A stretch of DNA of 64,000 bases from JANQPX01 sp041398025 (GTDB taxonomy: Bacteria > Pseudomonadota > Alphaproteobacteria > Geminicoccales > Geminicoccaceae), in contig JAWKVM010000033.1 of assembly GCA_041398025.1 (NCBI GenBank), positions 1-64,000 on the forward strand. The letters are read 5' to 3'. The stretch's first letter is position 1, and every line of letters begins with the position of its first letter. Shown here one piece after another: positions 25,691 through 35,332 of this stretch. The notes below the pieces were generated by a model. It was not told where the DNA came from. It saw only the letters and a program-made list of their open reading frames with translations, and made no database searches. The position numbers were made by a program, and so were the translations under genes.

Positions 25691-26683
25691 TCAGGGCTTC
25701 ACGACCGCTGCCTTGACCTTGCCCTCCGCAAGGTAGAGCAGCGCCCCGATCAAACCGAGCACGAGCGTGAGCACGCGCAGCATCAGCATGCCGGCGAGAC
25801 CCGCTTCGCTGTTCAGGCCGAAGCCACTCATGACGTAGACGAAGGAGCCCTCCATCACGCCGAGCCCGCCGATGCTGATCGGCAGCATGGCCGCGACCTC
25901 GACGGCGAACAGCGCCACCGTCAGTTCCACCGGATCGACCGCGGTGCCGAGCGCCAGGATCAGCAGCCAGATGAAGCCGATGCGCAGTGTATGAAAGCAG
26001 AATGAGAAAGCCATGACACAGATCAAGCGCCCGGTCTGTCCCCGCCAGTCGCCCATGACGTCGACCACCCGGTCGAGGGCCGTCCTGAACAGCCGGATGC
26101 GCGACAGCGGGCCGACCAGCCCGACCCGCCAGATCAGGGCGAGCAGCAGCAGGCCGGCGATGCCGGCGACCGTGCCGAGGGCTGCGAGCGTGCCGGCGAG
26201 CGGATTGCCGGTCCTGAGCCAGACGATCAGCGCCGCGACATAGCCCATGAAGCCCAGGGTCAGCACGCCGGTGATCCGTTCCAGAACAAGCGCGCTGACC
26301 GCGCGCGCCTTGCCCTTGGGATTGTCGTAGGTCTTGATCAGGCGGTAGCCGTCGCCGCCGATATTGGTCGGCAGGAAGGCGTTGAAGAAGGCCGCGATGA
26401 AGTACCAGCGCGTCAGGTCGGGCAAGGGGAAGCGAATGCCGTGGCCATGCAGCAGCACCTGCCATTTCCACGCACTGATCGCGATGCCGAACAGGCTGAG
26501 GACGAACACGGCCGCCATCAGCCCGTAATTGGCGTTCTTCAGGGTGGCGAGAAAGGCCTTCCAATCGATCCAGCTCACGATCAGCCAGCAGAGCAGCAGC
26601 GTCACCGCCACCTTGGCGCCGGTGACCAGCCAGCGTCGCCAGGGAACGGGTGCGTCGGCCACGATGTCGGCTCCTGCCATCAT
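25691..26683 (-). CDS. Lysylphosphatidylglycerol-synthase-like membrane protein (UPF0104/YbhN family)
   Basis: A 330-aa protein with about eight membrane segments, for example VAVTLLLCWLIVSWIDW, LMAAVFVLSLFGIAISAW and FNAFLPTNIGGDGYRLIKTY, the last being the family signature. The conserved glycine-rich block LPISIGGLGVMEGSFVYVM follows. Members without the synthetase domain are thought to move or modify lipids. In this setting it may flip a lipid-linked glycan, which is inference. Its start lies 49 bases from the stop of the propeller-like gene. Confidence 0.82.
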   Translation of the reverse strand: MMAGADIVADAPVPWRRWLVTGAKVAVTLLLCWLIVSWIDWKAFLATLKNANYGLMAAVFVLSLFGIAISAWKWQVLLHGHGIRFPLPDLTRWYFIAAFFNAFLPTNIGGDGYRLIKTYDNPKGKARAVSALVLERITGVLTLGFMGYVAALIVWLRTGNPLAGTLAALGTVAGIAGLLLLALIWRVGLVGPLSRIRLFRTALDRVVDVMGDWRGQTGRLICVMAFSFCFHTLRIGFIWLLILALGTAVDPVELTVALFAVEVAAMLPISIGGLGVMEGSFVYVMSGFGLNSEAGLAGMLMLRVLTLVLGLIGALLYLAEGKVKAAVVKP

Positions 26684-26732
26684 CGCCGCGGCGGCACCTG
26701 CAGATGCCGTTCGAGGCCAGCCGCATCACCTC

Positions 26733-27980
26733 TCAATCGTTCTTCCCCGCGAGCAGGAAACGACCCGACACGGTGTTCCAGCTGTCATTGCGCCCCTTGC
26801 CGGTGAAGATCATCACGAAGGACTGACCGTCCTCGCTCAGCCATTTGCTCGGCAGCACCCACATGAAGGTGTTGTCGAGCGTCTCGAAGCGACCGAACGA
26901 GTCGGCGAAATGCACCGTGGTCCAGGGTCCCCAGGGAGTCGGCGCGTCGTACATCGCCATATTGCCCTCGGAATGGACGCTGTGCTCAACCGTGAGGATG
27001 TAGCGATCCAGGCCGGGATTGTAGACCGCGGCGACATGCTGGGTCACGCCGTTCTCCGCGTCCGTGAACACCGGCACGCGCGCACTGCCGTCGAAGCTCC
27101 AGAGCGCCTCGCCCTTGGCATCGAGACCGGCGAAGAACTCGTAGGACGAGCGGATGTTGATCATGGTCTTGGGCACGCGCATCATCGCGACCTCCCCCGG
27201 CACCTGCGGGTAGAGGCTTTTGGTCTGCTGGATCTCCGGCGCATAGGCATAGACATAGTCGTCCGGAGCGTCGGCATAGTCCTGGCCATATTGCAGGAAC
27301 ACCGGGCAATAGAAGCCGGGATCGCCCGCAGCGAACGAGTCCTGCATGAACTTCACGCCGGTGGCGCGCCAGGTGGCGCCTCGATTCGCGGAGTGATAGA
27401 GCTCCTGGAACTCGAGGGACGCCTCGCCGTCCGAATCGCCGCAGCGCCACATGTAGAAAAGGCCGTCCACGCTCAGGAGGCTGTAGGACTTGCCGCCGAA
27501 TTCGGACGGATTTTCCGCCTCGTGGCCGCCCCAGACATTGTAGGCCTTGTAGCTGTCCGGGCCGCCTTCGATGCGCGCGAAGCCGAGATAGACCCGGCCG
27601 TCGACATTGGAGCCGCCGAATCCGCCGCCATTGCCCCAGGCGGTGTAGAGGTTGCCGTCATCCGCCCAGGTGGATCCCCAGTCGCCGCTGCCTTCGGCGG
27701 CGCGCCTGTGCGTGGTCCAGTCAAGCTCGAAGTCCTCGATGACCTCGCTCGGCGGGTAGGGTGCCGAGGGCCAGAAGGTCAGCGTGACCCAGAGCTGGCG
27801 GGCCTCGTCGACACCTTCGCCGACGGCCGCCTTGGCGGCGCTCAGCGAGGTCGGACGGGCGATGCCGGCGATCAGGGCGACGATCAGGACCGGTACGATC
27901 ACGACCGCCAGCAAGCCGAAGCGAAGGACGCGGCGCCATCCCGGCAGGAGTCCTGCCGTCATCGTGTTGCTATTTGCCAT
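26733..27980 (-). CDS. Membrane-anchored DUF4185-like/propeller-type protein
   Basis: A 415-aa protein with one N-terminal membrane anchor (LLAVVIVPVLIVALIAGIA) and a large outer domain rich in W, G and D. Blocks such as WGSTWADDGNLYTAWGNGGG, LYHSANRGATWRATGVKF, YNPGLDRYILTVEHSV and TPWGPWTTVHFADSF resemble five-bladed propeller glycosidase-like folds (DUF4185 and GH43/GH117-like). No certain catalytic triad can be assigned. It probably acts in the periplasm or at the surface, perhaps binding or trimming the glycan made by this locus. Confidence 0.6.
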   Translation of the reverse strand: MANSNTMTAGLLPGWRRVLRFGLLAVVIVPVLIVALIAGIARPTSLSAAKAAVGEGVDEARQLWVTLTFWPSAPYPPSEVIEDFELDWTTHRRAAEGSGDWGSTWADDGNLYTAWGNGGGFGGSNVDGRVYLGFARIEGGPDSYKAYNVWGGHEAENPSEFGGKSYSLLSVDGLFYMWRCGDSDGEASLEFQELYHSANRGATWRATGVKFMQDSFAAGDPGFYCPVFLQYGQDYADAPDDYVYAYAPEIQQTKSLYPQVPGEVAMMRVPKTMINIRSSYEFFAGLDAKGEALWSFDGSARVPVFTDAENGVTQHVAAVYNPGLDRYILTVEHSVHSEGNMAMYDAPTPWGPWTTVHFADSFGRFETLDNTFMWVLPSKWLSEDGQSFVMIFTGKGRNDSWNTVSGRFLLAGKND

Positions 27981-28037
27981 GCTTTCTTGTTCTCATTCCT
28001 GGTCCGGCCACCCGAGGCGCCAGTTCCTTCTATCCGT

Positions 28038-29243
28038 TCACGCTGCTTCTCGGCTGCCGGTCATAACTCCCCCCGGACCTCGCGGCGTGTCCCGACGGCC
28101 AGAGATCGCTGCTTCGAACAGCTCCTCATAGGCGACGGCCATCGTTTCGATAAAATACCGCTCGACCTTTAGCCGATTGAACTCGGAGATCTTTTGCCGG
28201 AGTACGCGGTCGACCACAAGCTCTTGAATGCGCGCGGCCAGGGTTTCTTTCTGATTGAGCCGGACCAGATAGCCGGTTTCGCCGTCCACCAGGAAGTCGG
28301 TCTGACCGCCGTGGTCGTAGCAGACCACCGGCAGGCCGGCGGCCATGCCTTCGAGAAACACCAGCCCGAAGCCTTCATGCTGGCTGGAGGAAACATACAG
28401 GTCGGCGAGGCTGAGAACGTCGAATTTTTCCTGATCCGAAAGGGCGCCGAGGAAATTGACCCGGTCCTCGATGCCGATCGCCGCCGCCTTCGCCTTGAGC
28501 GCCGGCTCCTCAGGTCCGGTGCCGATCACCAGGAGCCGGACCCGCTCCTGCCTGAGGCCGGCGGTGACGTCGATGAGCTGCTCCAGCGCCTTTCGCGCCA
28601 CCAGCCGGCCGACGGTCACCAGCAGGATGTCGCCGTCCTCCAGGTCGAAGTCGGCCCTGGTGACGTCGCGAAAGGTCGGGCGCTCAATGCCGAGCGGGAT
28701 CAGGACCGGATCGACCTCGTCGGTATAGAAGCGACCGACATTGGCGTTGGTGTTGCTGGACTGGCCGACCACGTAGTCCGCGCGGTGCAGGAGGCCGCGG
28801 ATCAGGCGGCGCAGGATCCAGTGGCGATGGGGCGACATCCACTTGCTGGGGTCGTAGAGGTCGCCGCCATGCACGGAGAGGATGTTGGGAATGCCGGCAT
28901 GGCGGGCGAGCACGTCGCCGACCGGCCCGGTGGGCACCGCGAAATGGGTGTTGATCACGTCGAAGCGCCGTTCCCGCATCAGCGCCTTGCCGCGCCGGAT
29001 CGCCATGGGCACGTAGGAGAGCAGCGAGGGCAGGCTGCCGGCGGCCTTCTTGGTGCGGCCGAGCACCGGCACGCGAATGATGTCGGCCCCCTGTTCCCGG
29101 CTTTCTTCCGGCAGATCGAAGGCGCGCGAGGTCAGAACGGTGATGTTGTGGCGCTCTGCCAGCTGCTCCACCAGCTGGGCCGTCACCACCCCGCCGCCGC
29201 CGCCCAGCGGCGGGTATTCGTAATTGCAAATCAGAATGTCCAT
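28038..29243 (-). CDS. Glycosyltransferase family 4
   Basis: A 401-aa retaining GT-B enzyme. The N-terminal glycine-rich loop is ICNYEYPPLGGGGGVVTAQLVEQL, the central VTVGRLVARKALEQLI marks the nucleotide-sugar domain, and the EX7E motif is EGFGLVFLEGMAAGLPVV. Such enzymes add a sugar to a growing lipid-linked oligosaccharide at the cytoplasmic face. It is the only ordinary glycosyltransferase seen in the window, so a longer repeat unit would need genes elsewhere. Confidence 0.9.
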   Translation of the reverse strand: MDILICNYEYPPLGGGGGVVTAQLVEQLAERHNITVLTSRAFDLPEESREQGADIIRVPVLGRTKKAAGSLPSLLSYVPMAIRRGKALMRERRFDVINTHFAVPTGPVGDVLARHAGIPNILSVHGGDLYDPSKWMSPHRHWILRRLIRGLLHRADYVVGQSSNTNANVGRFYTDEVDPVLIPLGIERPTFRDVTRADFDLEDGDILLVTVGRLVARKALEQLIDVTAGLRQERVRLLVIGTGPEEPALKAKAAAIGIEDRVNFLGALSDQEKFDVLSLADLYVSSSQHEGFGLVFLEGMAAGLPVVCYDHGGQTDFLVDGETGYLVRLNQKETLAARIQELVVDRVLRQKISEFNRLKVERYFIETMAVAYEELFEAAISGRRDTPRGPGGVMTGSREAA

Positions 29244-29359
29244 TTCGGCGTCGCCCGTCCGTTTCCGACGATCACAGAGAATCCCTATTATTCAGCAAAA
29301 AGCCGGCCCACGCGCCGCCGGCAGTCTCCATGCGTGCGAGCGTCGGGCCTGGCCCGCGC

Positions 29360-30928
29360 TCACGACGCCCGATCGAGCGTGTCCACCGGTCGAGGCCACC
29401 AGGTCTGCTCGGGCTTGGCGTCCCCCTTGTGCCCGACCTCGTCCTTGCCGGCCGGCCGGCCGGCGACCGCCCGCAGGCGACGGGCCGCAGGCCGGAGGCG
29501 CTGCCGGGTCAGCAGCGCCACCTTGATGGCCTTGTGATTGACCTGATCGCCGAAGAGCATGGTGCGGAAGGTGAGCCAGAGGATCTTCATGTCCAGCCCG
29601 AAGGACGCGTTCTTGATGTACCAGATGTCGAGCGCCAGCTTCTCCTCGATCTCGAGCGGATGGCCGCCATTGACCTGGGCCCAGCCGGTGACCCCCGGAC
29701 GCACGATGGCGCGCAGATGCGCATCCTCGGGCTGGTCGCGCGGCAGCAGCGGGCGCGGGCCGATGAAGGACATGTCGCCGCTCAGGATGGCGAGCAGCTG
29801 GGGCAGCTCGTCGAGCTTGGAGCGGCGGATGATCCGCCCGAGCGTCGAGGTGCGCGCCTCGTCGGAAAGCGGCTTGCCCTCGGCGTCGAGGCCATCGCGC
29901 ATGGTGCGGAACTTGATCAGCTTGAAGGGCTTCAGATAGCGCCCCGGACGCATCTGCCAGAAGAACACCGGGCGGCCGACATCGAGCAGGCAAAGCCCGG
30001 CCAGGAGGAGGAAGAGCGGCGAGAGGACGGTCACCATGCCCGTGGCGATCATCAGCTCGACCGGACGGCGCCAGCGCATGTAGCGCTTGACCTTGAGGAG
30101 CGGCTGGGCATCGGTTTCGCTCTGCGCCTCCTGGTCGGCCTCGTCCTCGAGCCAGATGTCGTCGTTGATGACGTCGAGCTTAACCTTGCGGCGCTCGGCG
30201 ACCGCGCGCAGGGCATCGAAACGCTCGGGCGACTTGCGGCGGAACGAGTCCATGACCACGAAGCGCTCGGGAAACACGCCGTGCACGCTCAGATGCCCCA
30301 TGCAGGCCTCGGCGTGGTCGACATGGCCGATCACCGGGGTGCCGCGGATGGTGCGCCCGACGCGCCGCTGGTCGCGGCTGTCGTCGAGCATGCCGAAGAT
30401 CCGGAAGCGGTTGCTGGCGAGCAGCTCGAGGCTGGACAGAAAGCGCATCGACGGCTCGTTGCAGCCGACCAGAAGCGCCACCGGCTTGTGCGCGGCGTCC
30501 TTCGCGGCCTGCAGCCGCGCCCAGAACATGCGCGAGCCGTAGAGCGCCACCACGGTGATGAACCAGTGGATCAGCGGCACCGAGCGCGGGATCTCGGAGA
30601 GCGTGTTGGTGAGCACCATGCCGGCGATCAGCAGCACGGCCACCAGGCTCGCCCCCTTGACCACGACGATCAGGTCGGCATCGGCGGTCTGGGACCAGGT
30701 GCCGCGGAACAGGCCGACCGCATGATAGGCGATCAGCGCGAGGATCGCGAGGATCGGAATGCCCACCAGCATGGCGAGCCAGTCCGGGTCGGAGAAGGCG
30801 AATTCGGTCCGGAGGCTGAACGCGAGAACGAACGCCGCCACCGTCACCACGACATCGAAGGCCTGGATCAACCAGTAATTATGTCGAGGTGTCGGATCGC
30901 CTTCTGACCTTACATAAGACAAGGTCAT
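29360..30928 (-). CDS. Polyprenyl glycosylphosphotransferase (WcaJ/exopolysaccharide initiating transferase)
   Basis: A 522-aa membrane protein. The N-terminal part has about four membrane helices (VVVTVAAFVLAFSLR, LAMLVGIPILAILALIAYHAVGL and others), a CoA-binding-like middle domain follows, and the C-terminal catalytic domain carries KFRTMRDGLDAEGK, SKLDELPQLLAILSGDMSFIGPRP and PGVTGWAQVNG. It transfers a sugar-1-phosphate to undecaprenyl phosphate and starts repeat-unit synthesis. The ATG at 30928 is used; the 24 residues upstream are not family-like. The last roughly 50 residues form an arginine-rich extension beyond the usual end. Confidence 0.92.
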   Translation of the reverse strand: MTLSYVRSEGDPTPRHNYWLIQAFDVVVTVAAFVLAFSLRTEFAFSDPDWLAMLVGIPILAILALIAYHAVGLFRGTWSQTADADLIVVVKGASLVAVLLIAGMVLTNTLSEIPRSVPLIHWFITVVALYGSRMFWARLQAAKDAAHKPVALLVGCNEPSMRFLSSLELLASNRFRIFGMLDDSRDQRRVGRTIRGTPVIGHVDHAEACMGHLSVHGVFPERFVVMDSFRRKSPERFDALRAVAERRKVKLDVINDDIWLEDEADQEAQSETDAQPLLKVKRYMRWRRPVELMIATGMVTVLSPLFLLLAGLCLLDVGRPVFFWQMRPGRYLKPFKLIKFRTMRDGLDAEGKPLSDEARTSTLGRIIRRSKLDELPQLLAILSGDMSFIGPRPLLPRDQPEDAHLRAIVRPGVTGWAQVNGGHPLEIEEKLALDIWYIKNASFGLDMKILWLTFRTMLFGDQVNHKAIKVALLTRQRLRPAARRLRAVAGRPAGKDEVGHKGDAKPEQTWWPRPVDTLDRAS

Positions 30929-31448
30929 ACTCCTGGTAAACGGTCGACTTGGCGCGGCGCAACTTCGCAACTCGCCACAGACCAACTGACAGCAGAACAA
31001 GTCCGAAAGACAACTTCACTTTCTGGTTCTGTCAGGTCAGCTAAGCCTGCGAAGATCATGCTTTTTTTGCACGTAGTTGGACTTACTAACTTGCTAATAT
31101 AGTCCCTTGTCAAGGACAGGACTCGAGGCATGATTCTTTTTTCCCGTTTCGTGTTTTTGCAGTCTCATCATTTTGCACTAACGGTTTTTTAACAGCGAAG
31201 GCTGTAGCCATAGACGCGATTTGAAGTCAGTCGATTTCTACAACGCAACTGAGGCAATGGTAATGAGACCATCTTACGCTGACTGTGATGAGCCTCACAT
31301 GGACAATCCTATCCTTCGAGATAGAAAGCCGGGCCGTCGATTTGGTTCCTCACGACAATGTGATCCTTCATGGAAAGATACACTTGCCGGCTCTGTTTGG
31401 ATGCAGGCCGCGCCCTGATCACGGCCCGCCGGTCGCGCGGCGCTGCGT
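30929..31448. promoter_or_regulatory. 520-bp AT-richer gap upstream of the sugar-transferase gene
   Basis: No credible gene is seen. The stretch 31000-31230 is markedly richer in A and T than its neighbours, with several T-runs, and lies directly upstream of the initiating transferase. It is therefore the best candidate for the promoter of the leftward polysaccharide operon (30.9 to 15.5 kb). No individual -35/-10 pair is claimed. Confidence 0.35.
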
Positions 31449-33611
31449 TCAGTCGGCGCGCGTCCTGAGCAGACGGTCGGCCTCGATCACCGCTCTGCCG
31501 ACGTCCATGAGCTCGGCGAAGGCGATGGGCGTAGCGCCGCCCTCGGCGACCGCGCGCACGAAGGCCTGGACGCAGGCCTCCTGGCCGCGATCCTGGGACC
31601 AGGACGAGGTCTTCCTGAAGCCGGGCCAGCCATGGCCGAGCAGCTTGCGGTAATTGTCGATCTGCAGGATGCGGCCGTCGGCGAACACCTCCAGCCGCTC
31701 CTTGGGGAAGCTCTTGGCGCCGTTCGCGAAATAATGCAGCGTGCCGATCGAGCCGTCGGCAAACGCGAGCGTGATGCTCGCCTTGTCCTCGGGCGTGGCA
31801 CCGGCCTGCTCGCCGCCGACCGCGCGCGCCTGCACGCCGGTGATCGGCGCCCCCGCCAGATGGCGCATCAGATCGACGAAATGGCAGCCCTCGCCGATGA
31901 TGCGCCCGCCGCCGATGTTGCGATCCTGCGTCCAGTGCTCGGGCGGAATGGCGCCGGCGTTGACCGTCATGATCATGGTCTTGGGGGCGGCAACCGGCGC
32001 GAGCAGCGCCTTGGCCTTGACCACATGCGGCGCGAAACGGCGGTTGAAGCCGACCATCAGATGGCACTGACGGCCGCTCGCGAGCTGTGCCTGATAGCAG
32101 GTCTCGATCTCGGTCAGCTCATCCAGCGTGAGCGCCAGCGGCTTTTCCACGAACACATGCTTGCCGGCGCGCAGCGCCCGGCAGACCAGGTCGGCGTGGC
32201 TGTCATGGCGGGTCGCGATCACCACGGTGTTGACCTCGCCGTCGTCGATCGCCGCCTCGACGTCCGAGCTCGCCGACGCGAAGCCGAACTTCTTGCCGAA
32301 ATGGCTCGCCGTGACCCCGCGCTGGCTGACGATGGTGCGGCACACGGCCGAGGTCTTGGCGAAGGCCGGGATCAGGATGCGCCCGGCATAGTTCCCCGCC
32401 CCGATCACCGCCAACGTGGCGCGGCCACCGGCCGCCGGCTGACTTGAGGCCGGTGAGCCGAGGGTCACTTTACGCGCGAGAAGACCGTCCTTGGGGGCGG
32501 CGGCGGCGTAGTCGAGCATCAGGCCGTCATAGGCGCCGCTCTTGCCGTTCAGCACCTCGTAGGCTTTGGTCGCCTCGCCGATCTCGAAGCGGTGCGAGAT
32601 CAGCGGCGCGACGTCGATCGAGCCGGCGGCGAGACAGTCGAGAAAGGCCTCGAAATTGCGTTTTTCCGTCCAGCGCACGAAGCCGAAGGGATAGTCCCTG
32701 CCCTTCTGCTCATAGGCCGGATCGTAGCGCCCGGGACCGTAGGAGCAGGAGACCTGGAAGCTCAGCTCCTTCTCGTAGAAATCGGCGCGGGAAATCTCCG
32801 GGCCGACCACGCCGATCAGGATGATGCGCCCGCGCTTACGGCACATGCGCGCGCCCTGGGAGACCGGCTCGTTGCTCTTGGTGGACGCGGTGATGATCAC
32901 CCCATCCACGCCGCGCCCCTTGGTGAAGGCATCAGCCGCCGCGAGGGGATCCTCGCCCGCCTTGACGTCGACCGTCTCGGCGCCGAAGCGCCTAGCCAGC
33001 TCCAGCTTCCTCGGATCGAGGTCGATGCCCAGCACCTGGCAGCCATGGGCGCGCAGGAGCTGCACCGTGAGCTGGCCGAGCAGGCCGAGGCCGGTGACCA
33101 CGAAGCGCTCGCCCAGGGTCGGCTTGGCCAGACGCACGCCCTGCAGCGCGATCGCCCCCAGCACCGTGAAGGCCGCCGCCTCGTCCTCGACGCCGTCCGG
33201 GATCGCCTGGCAGAGATTGACCGGCACGGCGACCATTTCGGCATGCGGGCCGTTGGAGGCGACCCGGTCTCCGACCTCGATGCCCTGCACGCCATCGCCG
33301 ACCGCGACCACCTCGCCGACATTGCAATAACCGAGGGCAATCGGCTCATCCAGCTTGCTGCGCACCGCGTCGATGGTCGGCAAAAGGCCGTCGGTCTTGA
33401 CCTTCTCCAGCACCATCTTGACCTTGTCCGGCTGCTGGCGCGCACGCTCCAGCCAGCCGGCGTTGCCGAACTCCAGGAGCATGCGCTCGGTGCCCGCCGA
33501 GATCAGGCTCTTTCGCGTCTGGATCAGCACGTGACCGGGGGTCACCTCCGGACAGGGAACCTCGGCCAGCATCAGCTCGCCGCTTCCCAAATTCTGCAAC
33601 ACCTGCCTCAT
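31449..33611 (-). CDS. Two-domain oxidoreductase: zinc-type alcohol dehydrogenase fused to Gfo/Idh/MocA
   Basis: A 720-aa fusion. Residues 1-360 are a medium-chain dehydrogenase (PGHVLIQTRKSLISAGTER, GYCNVGEVVAVGDGVQGIEVGDRV, and the NAD site VTGLGLLGQLTVQLL). After a linker near 390-410 a second Rossmann domain starts (LAVIGAGNYAGRILIPAF), with the EKP motif in HVFVEKPLALTLDEL and GGGRIIGEGCHFVDLMRHL. This fusion is a known companion of polysaccharide loci; it probably carries out sequential oxidations or epimerisation of a nucleotide-sugar. It precedes the initiating transferase on the same strand but is separated by 520 bp. Confidence 0.9.
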   Translation of the reverse strand: MRQVLQNLGSGELMLAEVPCPEVTPGHVLIQTRKSLISAGTERMLLEFGNAGWLERARQQPDKVKMVLEKVKTDGLLPTIDAVRSKLDEPIALGYCNVGEVVAVGDGVQGIEVGDRVASNGPHAEMVAVPVNLCQAIPDGVEDEAAAFTVLGAIALQGVRLAKPTLGERFVVTGLGLLGQLTVQLLRAHGCQVLGIDLDPRKLELARRFGAETVDVKAGEDPLAAADAFTKGRGVDGVIITASTKSNEPVSQGARMCRKRGRIILIGVVGPEISRADFYEKELSFQVSCSYGPGRYDPAYEQKGRDYPFGFVRWTEKRNFEAFLDCLAAGSIDVAPLISHRFEIGEATKAYEVLNGKSGAYDGLMLDYAAAAPKDGLLARKVTLGSPASSQPAAGGRATLAVIGAGNYAGRILIPAFAKTSAVCRTIVSQRGVTASHFGKKFGFASASSDVEAAIDDGEVNTVVIATRHDSHADLVCRALRAGKHVFVEKPLALTLDELTEIETCYQAQLASGRQCHLMVGFNRRFAPHVVKAKALLAPVAAPKTMIMTVNAGAIPPEHWTQDRNIGGGRIIGEGCHFVDLMRHLAGAPITGVQARAVGGEQAGATPEDKASITLAFADGSIGTLHYFANGAKSFPKERLEVFADGRILQIDNYRKLLGHGWPGFRKTSSWSQDRGQEACVQAFVRAVAEGGATPIAFAELMDVGRAVIEADRLLRTRAD

Positions 33612-33689
33612 TGTTTTTCCGACTTGCCTGTTGGTGGGGCGCTCGTCTGGTTTTCCTCGATGAAAAGCCCGTCTGCCGCGGGCCTTAAG

Positions 33690-34811
33690 TCAGCGCTGGG
33701 CCACGATGGCCCCGACGATGCGGGCGCTGGTTTGGCCGTCGCCATAGGGATTATGGGCGCGGCTCATGGCCTGATAGGCGTCCTGATCGTCGAGCAGCGT
33801 GGTGAGCTCGCTGACGATGCGCGCCTGATCGGTGCCGACCAGCTTGGCCGTGCCCGCGGCGACACCTTCGGGCCGCTCCGTGGTCTCGCGCGTGACCAGG
33901 ACGGGCTTGCCGAGGGCGGGCGCCTCCTCCTGGATGCCGCCTGAATCGGTGAGGATCAGGCTGCAGCGGGTCATCAGAAAGACGAAGGGCATGTAGTCGA
34001 GCGGATCGAGCAGATGGATGCCGTCCTGCCCGGCGAGCTTCGCCCCGACCGGGCCGCGCACGTTCGGATTGGGGTGCACGGGATAGACGATCTGCACGTC
34101 GCCGCGCGCCGCGATGTCGAGCAGGGCCTGGCACATGCGCTCGATGCCGCCCGCGAAATTCTCGCGCCGGTGGCCGGTCACCAGGATCAGGCGTTTGGCA
34201 GGATCGAGAAAATCGAACTGGCGCTCGAACCCGGCGGCAAGCTCGCGGTCGGTGTCGAGACGCTCCTGGAAATAGAGCAGCGCGTCGATCACGCTGTTGC
34301 CGGTGACCTTGATGATCGCCGGATCGACGCCTTCCTTCAGGAGATTGTCGCGCGCTTCCGGAGTAGGCGCGAAGTGGAGTGCCGTGAACACGCTCACCAT
34401 CCTGCGGTTCACCTCTTCCGGAAAGGGCTGGTAGATGTCGCCGCTCCTGAGCCCAGCCTCGACATGGGCGACCGGGATCTTGTGGTAGAAGGCGGCGAGG
34501 CCGGCGGCGAACGCGGTGGTGGTGTCGCCCTGGACCAGGAGCCAGTCGACGTCACGCTCGGCGAGCATAGGCGAGAGCTTGTCCAGGACGCGGCCGGTGA
34601 TGTCGGTGAGCGTCTGGCCGGGCGTCATGACGGCGAGATCGATATCCGGCGTGATCTCGAACAGGTCCAGCACCTGCTTCAGCATCTCGCGATGCTGGCC
34701 GGTGGTGCAGATGGTGAGCTCGACGCCGGGCTCGGCCTGCAGCGCCTTGACCACGGGGCCGAGCTTGATCGCCTCGGGTCGCGTACCGAACACCGTCATG
34801 ATGCGGATCAA
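33690..34811 (-). CDS. wecB: UDP-N-acetylglucosamine 2-epimerase (non-hydrolysing)
   Basis: A 373-aa enzyme. MTVFGTRPEAIKLGPVVKAL, VQGDTTTAFAAGLAAFYHKIPVAHVEAGLRSGD and SDSGGIQEEAPALGKPVLVTRETTERPEG-type blocks are diagnostic. It converts UDP-GlcNAc to UDP-ManNAc, the substrate of WecC, whose damaged gene lies 2.5 kb to the right on the other strand. Together they would supply UDP-ManNAcA for the glycan. The start codon at 34811 is chosen (MIRIMTVFG); the ATG four codons in is the alternative. Confidence 0.94.
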   Translation of the reverse strand: MIRIMTVFGTRPEAIKLGPVVKALQAEPGVELTICTTGQHREMLKQVLDLFEITPDIDLAVMTPGQTLTDITGRVLDKLSPMLAERDVDWLLVQGDTTTAFAAGLAAFYHKIPVAHVEAGLRSGDIYQPFPEEVNRRMVSVFTALHFAPTPEARDNLLKEGVDPAIIKVTGNSVIDALLYFQERLDTDRELAAGFERQFDFLDPAKRLILVTGHRRENFAGGIERMCQALLDIAARGDVQIVYPVHPNPNVRGPVGAKLAGQDGIHLLDPLDYMPFVFLMTRCSLILTDSGGIQEEAPALGKPVLVTRETTERPEGVAAGTAKLVGTDQARIVSELTTLLDDQDAYQAMSRAHNPYGDGQTSARIVGAIVAQR

Positions 34812-35065
34812 GAGACCTTACTCCCTAAGGATCGGTTAAGGGACAGCACGTTGACGAGCCCGATGGCTGCCGACCGGACGACATCCGGGCTCATAGCAAA
34901 CATCGGTCCAGACTGTCCACCGACCTGGCGACGGCTGCTCTGCCTCCTGACCGGGATAGGAACGGACCGATGGCGCAGCTGATGCCCTGACTGCGGCGGA
35001 AAATGTGCCTGCGACGATCCCGGCCCTGGAGAAAAGTCGGGGAAAAACCGTCCTTCAACGAAATC

Positions 35066-35213
35066 TTAACCCGCCGCCTCCAACGTCATGACCTGGTCCA
35101 TGCGATCCTGGGAGTCCGCCCGCCCGCCGGAGACAGTTAGGGCCGGGCTCGGATTCCCAGGATCGCATGGACCAGGACGTCATTATCGCGGAGATTCGTG
35201 AAGAAAGAGTGAA
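35066..35213. repeat. Palindromic element family 1, copy 5
   Basis: Outer TTAAC at 35066-35070. The inner arms at 35093-35118 and 35151-35176 pair at 25 of 26 positions. The right flank (ATTATCGCGGAGATTCGTGA) is shared with copy 2 and ends GTGAAC at 35208-35213. It lies in the 930-bp non-coding gap upstream of wecB. Confidence 0.85.
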
Positions 35214-35332
35214 CGATCGTCGATGGCGGGCGTGGTTCCATTCGATCTGACGTCGGTTTGGAGCGCCTCCCAACCATGGGTGGCTTGTCAAGCCATCGCT
35301 GATGGCCTTTCTTACGCCAGTTTTAAGAAATC

